A DNA stretch of 64,000 nucleotides from Anseranas semipalmata (Eukaryota > Chordata > Aves > Anseriformes > Anseranatidae), in assembly GCA_013399115.1 (NCBI GenBank), contig VXAA01007198.1, forward strand, positions 101,101 to 165,100. The letters run 5' to 3'. The translations under genes and the position numbers were made by a program. Numbering within the stretch: the first letter of the stretch is position 1; each line of letters opens with the position of its first letter. Below the pieces are notes generated by a model, which was not told the DNA's origin, searched no databases, and worked only from the letters and a program-made list of their open reading frames with translations. Shown here piece by piece: positions 61,640 to 64,000 of the stretch.

Positions 61640-64000
61640 TTATGAAAAAAGCTAATCGGTTTATTTTCTCATATAGAGTCAAAATGGCTCTTTTCCACCC
61701 AATCATTTAATTTACCAAAAAAGAAAGGAGCAGACTACTTTTTCTACAGCTCAATAGAGTTGTAGTTCTCCTCGTATTACCTATGCAAATTGCATCCCTG
61801 GTATACACCAGACACGGTTATTTAAGGGCAGCTTTGGAGTGGTAGAGGAAAGGAAGATGGCAGTATCTGCCATGTCCATTACAGGCTCCTTGAATTCTCT
61901 GGGTAACCATGACCAATAGCTGCAACTATTGCTCAGCTCTTTCACCGAGACTTAGACTCTGGATGTGAGAAGAGCATGTTATGAAATCTGAGTGGATGGC
62001 ATCAGTAGAAGAACAACAGTTACGTTTCTTTAAGTGAGCATCCACAAACAGCCCATTTCTGGGGACTTAATTCCAGTTATGCTTCACAGGAATGGAGAAG
62101 GGAGCCTGCTAGCTAGCACACTGTCCGGAATAGTGGACATGGAGACAATAACATCTCTCTAAGACTGCTAAGAAGTGAAACAGATGTCAGAGTGTCATGG
62201 ACTCTGTTGAACAGACTAGGAGATGACATAGAATATTCTACCTTCCCCCCCCCCNACACAGTCCTGGTCTCCAGTGTAACCAAGAGATTCTGGATGTTGT
62301 TTTCCATCCAGATATAAAGATCATTGTATAACCAGGAGCAGCTTCATTCCTCCATGTGCAAAGCAAAGATGAAAAAGAACTTTCATGAGACAATGGGAAA
62401 AAACATTGCACACAAAGTATTGCTTACATTGCTAATGGTAAAGCTCATCTTAAAGAAAATAATTAAGTACCAAAGTTAATTCTGATCCCAATTTTAAATA
62501 ACAGAGTGAAGGTTCTGTACTGGCTAGGATCAAGGGCTACAAGTTCCATTTCCAGCTAGACTGCTTAATGGTCCTGACAAACTCCTTTCTTTGCTCAATT
62601 CACCAGGAGTCTCCTGTCCCCTTTACTTTTTGTCTGCTTTATCTGTTTACCTATTTAGTTTTCCAGTACCCTAAGTTCCACTTGAAACATGTGTCTGATC
62701 TGCAGGACCTTGTGAATTAGAGGGAAGTTGACCACATGATCCATCTGTTTTCATCCCAAAGCTATACTTTAAGTGGCATGAATTCCGTCAACAGGAGGAC
62801 ACGATATATATGAAACATCCAATCTCCACTGAACATTTTTAATTCAAGGGGCATTAGGTTTTCTTGTTGCTTACTAAAAACAAAAAAAGCACCACACCTA
62901 AACCTCACTTCTGTGCTATAGACAATATGAGATTTGTTATGATGCTTTATATTTGCTGGCACAACTGATTATTCACAGACAGTGAGACGTGAGCGTAACT
63001 GTACTTAATCTTGCCATAATCACACTTCTTTTTACAGTTCCAACAAAAACAAAATGCCATTTGCCTACGTTATTACCAGTAGTATTAGGACACTCATACC
63101 TCACAGTGTACCACTGTAAATAAAGACGCAAAGGAACTCAAGCTGTAAGGTACAACACTGAGGAGAAAATGCAAGAGATCCTATCCTGAGAACGTATGTA
63201 ATGCTAGACACTGACTGCATCCAAACATTGAACGTTCTGCAATGCTTGGAGCCACCCAAATAGAGACATCAGGGAGAGGGGGAAGGGGAATGACACCCAA
63301 AAACAGCACAAAAAAAAAATCAAAAAGACGCATTCAGTCTGAGTTCACTGTGATGTTCCTGACAAAATGTCTGCTGAAGCACTGCAGAGGATTTTATAGG
63401 CCTAGAGGAGACGCTGAAGAAATACAAACAAATCAATGAATACCAGCAGTCCGAGATAAACAGTTTCAAATGCTTCATACAACTAGAATCACTTTGCAGC
63501 CAGATTCATTGCCAAGATGAAGACTTGGAAAGCTTCTGCCAGACTATTTCCAATTACAGTGCTTTATGAAAACACTAGGCATACAGTACGCCTTGATGAA
63601 AAAAACCAGTGTATATATAGGCTCATCGTCCTCGAGCAGAAAGCACTGAGGTAAGTACTAGTCATTATGGATACGTCTGCATAAGTCATGGGTGTTATTG
63701 CATCTAACCTTCAGTTTTCATTTATTTTGTATTGGGCTGGTGGCGTTACATTTTATGTTACAAACCATCGTCTGCCATCCTGTGTGACTGAAAAATACAT
63801 TCAAGGGATGAGTTTAATGTAAAACTAGGAGTCAAATACTACATTTAGAAGGCTTTGGAAGATTTTGAAAAGTGCATTGCTGATTGTTCTTTTAATCAAT
63901 GCGCACAGGCAATTAAATGTGAATAGTTTTCATGACAGAACAGATACATATCTCATTTGTGCACTCCTTGTGCCAACTGACCTCCTATGCCAAGAGCTGT
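61640..64000. other. Intron to the window edge
   Basis: AT-rich sequence with the 62245 poly-C run and N. No exon 1, island or transposon was recognised. Confidence 0.5.
62245..62255. repeat. Poly-C run ending in an unresolved base
   Basis: About ten C residues followed by N at 62255; the length is uncertain. Confidence 0.85.

Larger units (their letters stand above)
45897..64000 (-). other. JAZF1: JAZF1 intron 1 (3' portion, partial)
   Basis: Everything right of the exon acceptor should be intron 1 of minus-strand JAZF1. Exon 1 encodes the first zinc finger (MTGIAAASFF... in known proteins) and was not found, even in the CpG island at 57 kb, so the main promoter should lie beyond 64000. 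Features inside are a pyrimidine-rich block with a YY1 motif, a TAAT-rich candidate element, an intragenic CpG island and a perfect hairpin. Confidence 0.85.

Noticed and set aside
1..64000. CRISPR array, phage, operon or bacterial mobile system
   Set aside because: No spaced repeats, no dense gene packing and clear vertebrate (CR1, spliced JAZF1 exon) signals.

Overview
The window looks like bird nuclear DNA: AT-rich, intron-like, with very few transposons. Its only recognised interspersed repeats are two fragments of CR1, the dominant avian LINE. One, at 21352-21434, carries the characteristic avian CR1 3' tail in reverse orientation. The other is an older, diverged copy at about 26555-27215. 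I cannot name the species.

The only protein-coding sequence I can defend is one 73-base exon on the minus strand at 45824-45896. It has a good acceptor (TTCCAG) and donor (GTAAGC) and encodes (D)TDPRVLEKQELQ...YVALSYIN(R). This is exon 2 of JAZF1, a C2H2 zinc-finger nuclear cofactor, and corresponds to residues 39-63 of the human protein. The window is therefore a slice of the large JAZF1 gene: 1-45823 is part of intron 2 and 45897-64000 is part of intron 1. Exon 1 and exons 3-5 were not found. The many other open frames behave like chance frames in introns, and none shows a recognisable domain.

Layout, left to right. At 1-14.6 kb there is AT-rich intron with GC/CpG-rich patches (2.23-2.50, 4.40-4.62, 13.26-13.52 and 14.23-14.54 kb) and TA/CA microsatellites near 2.7-3.7 kb. 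At 15.1-15.3 kb there is a candidate conserved noncoding element with an inverted repeat. At 17.25 kb there is a perfect 17-bp-stem hairpin, and at 19.86 kb an isolated TATA motif. At 21.35-22.4 kb a CR1 remnant is followed by a strong candidate enhancer block; 107 bases of that block recur, ungapped and about 83% identical, at 24.48-24.59 kb. The old CR1 lies at 26.6-27.2 kb. Then comes a long featureless intron to 45.8 kb, followed by the exon. Intron 1 holds a pyrimidine-rich stretch with a perfect YY1 motif (48.37 kb), a TAAT-rich candidate element (53.9 kb), a dense intragenic CpG island (56.91-57.26 kb) and a second perfect hairpin (61.6 kb).

Interpretation: apart from one exon, the sequence is regulatory-type landscape. 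In vertebrates JAZF1 lies on the HIBADH-TAX1BP1-JAZF1-CREB5 side of HOXA/EVX1, so intronic elements here could serve HOXA/EVX1 or JAZF1; that is inference from known synteny. The most interesting signals are the duplicated element pair, the intragenic CpG island with promoter-like motifs, and the two perfect short-loop hairpins. No new multi-gene system is visible.
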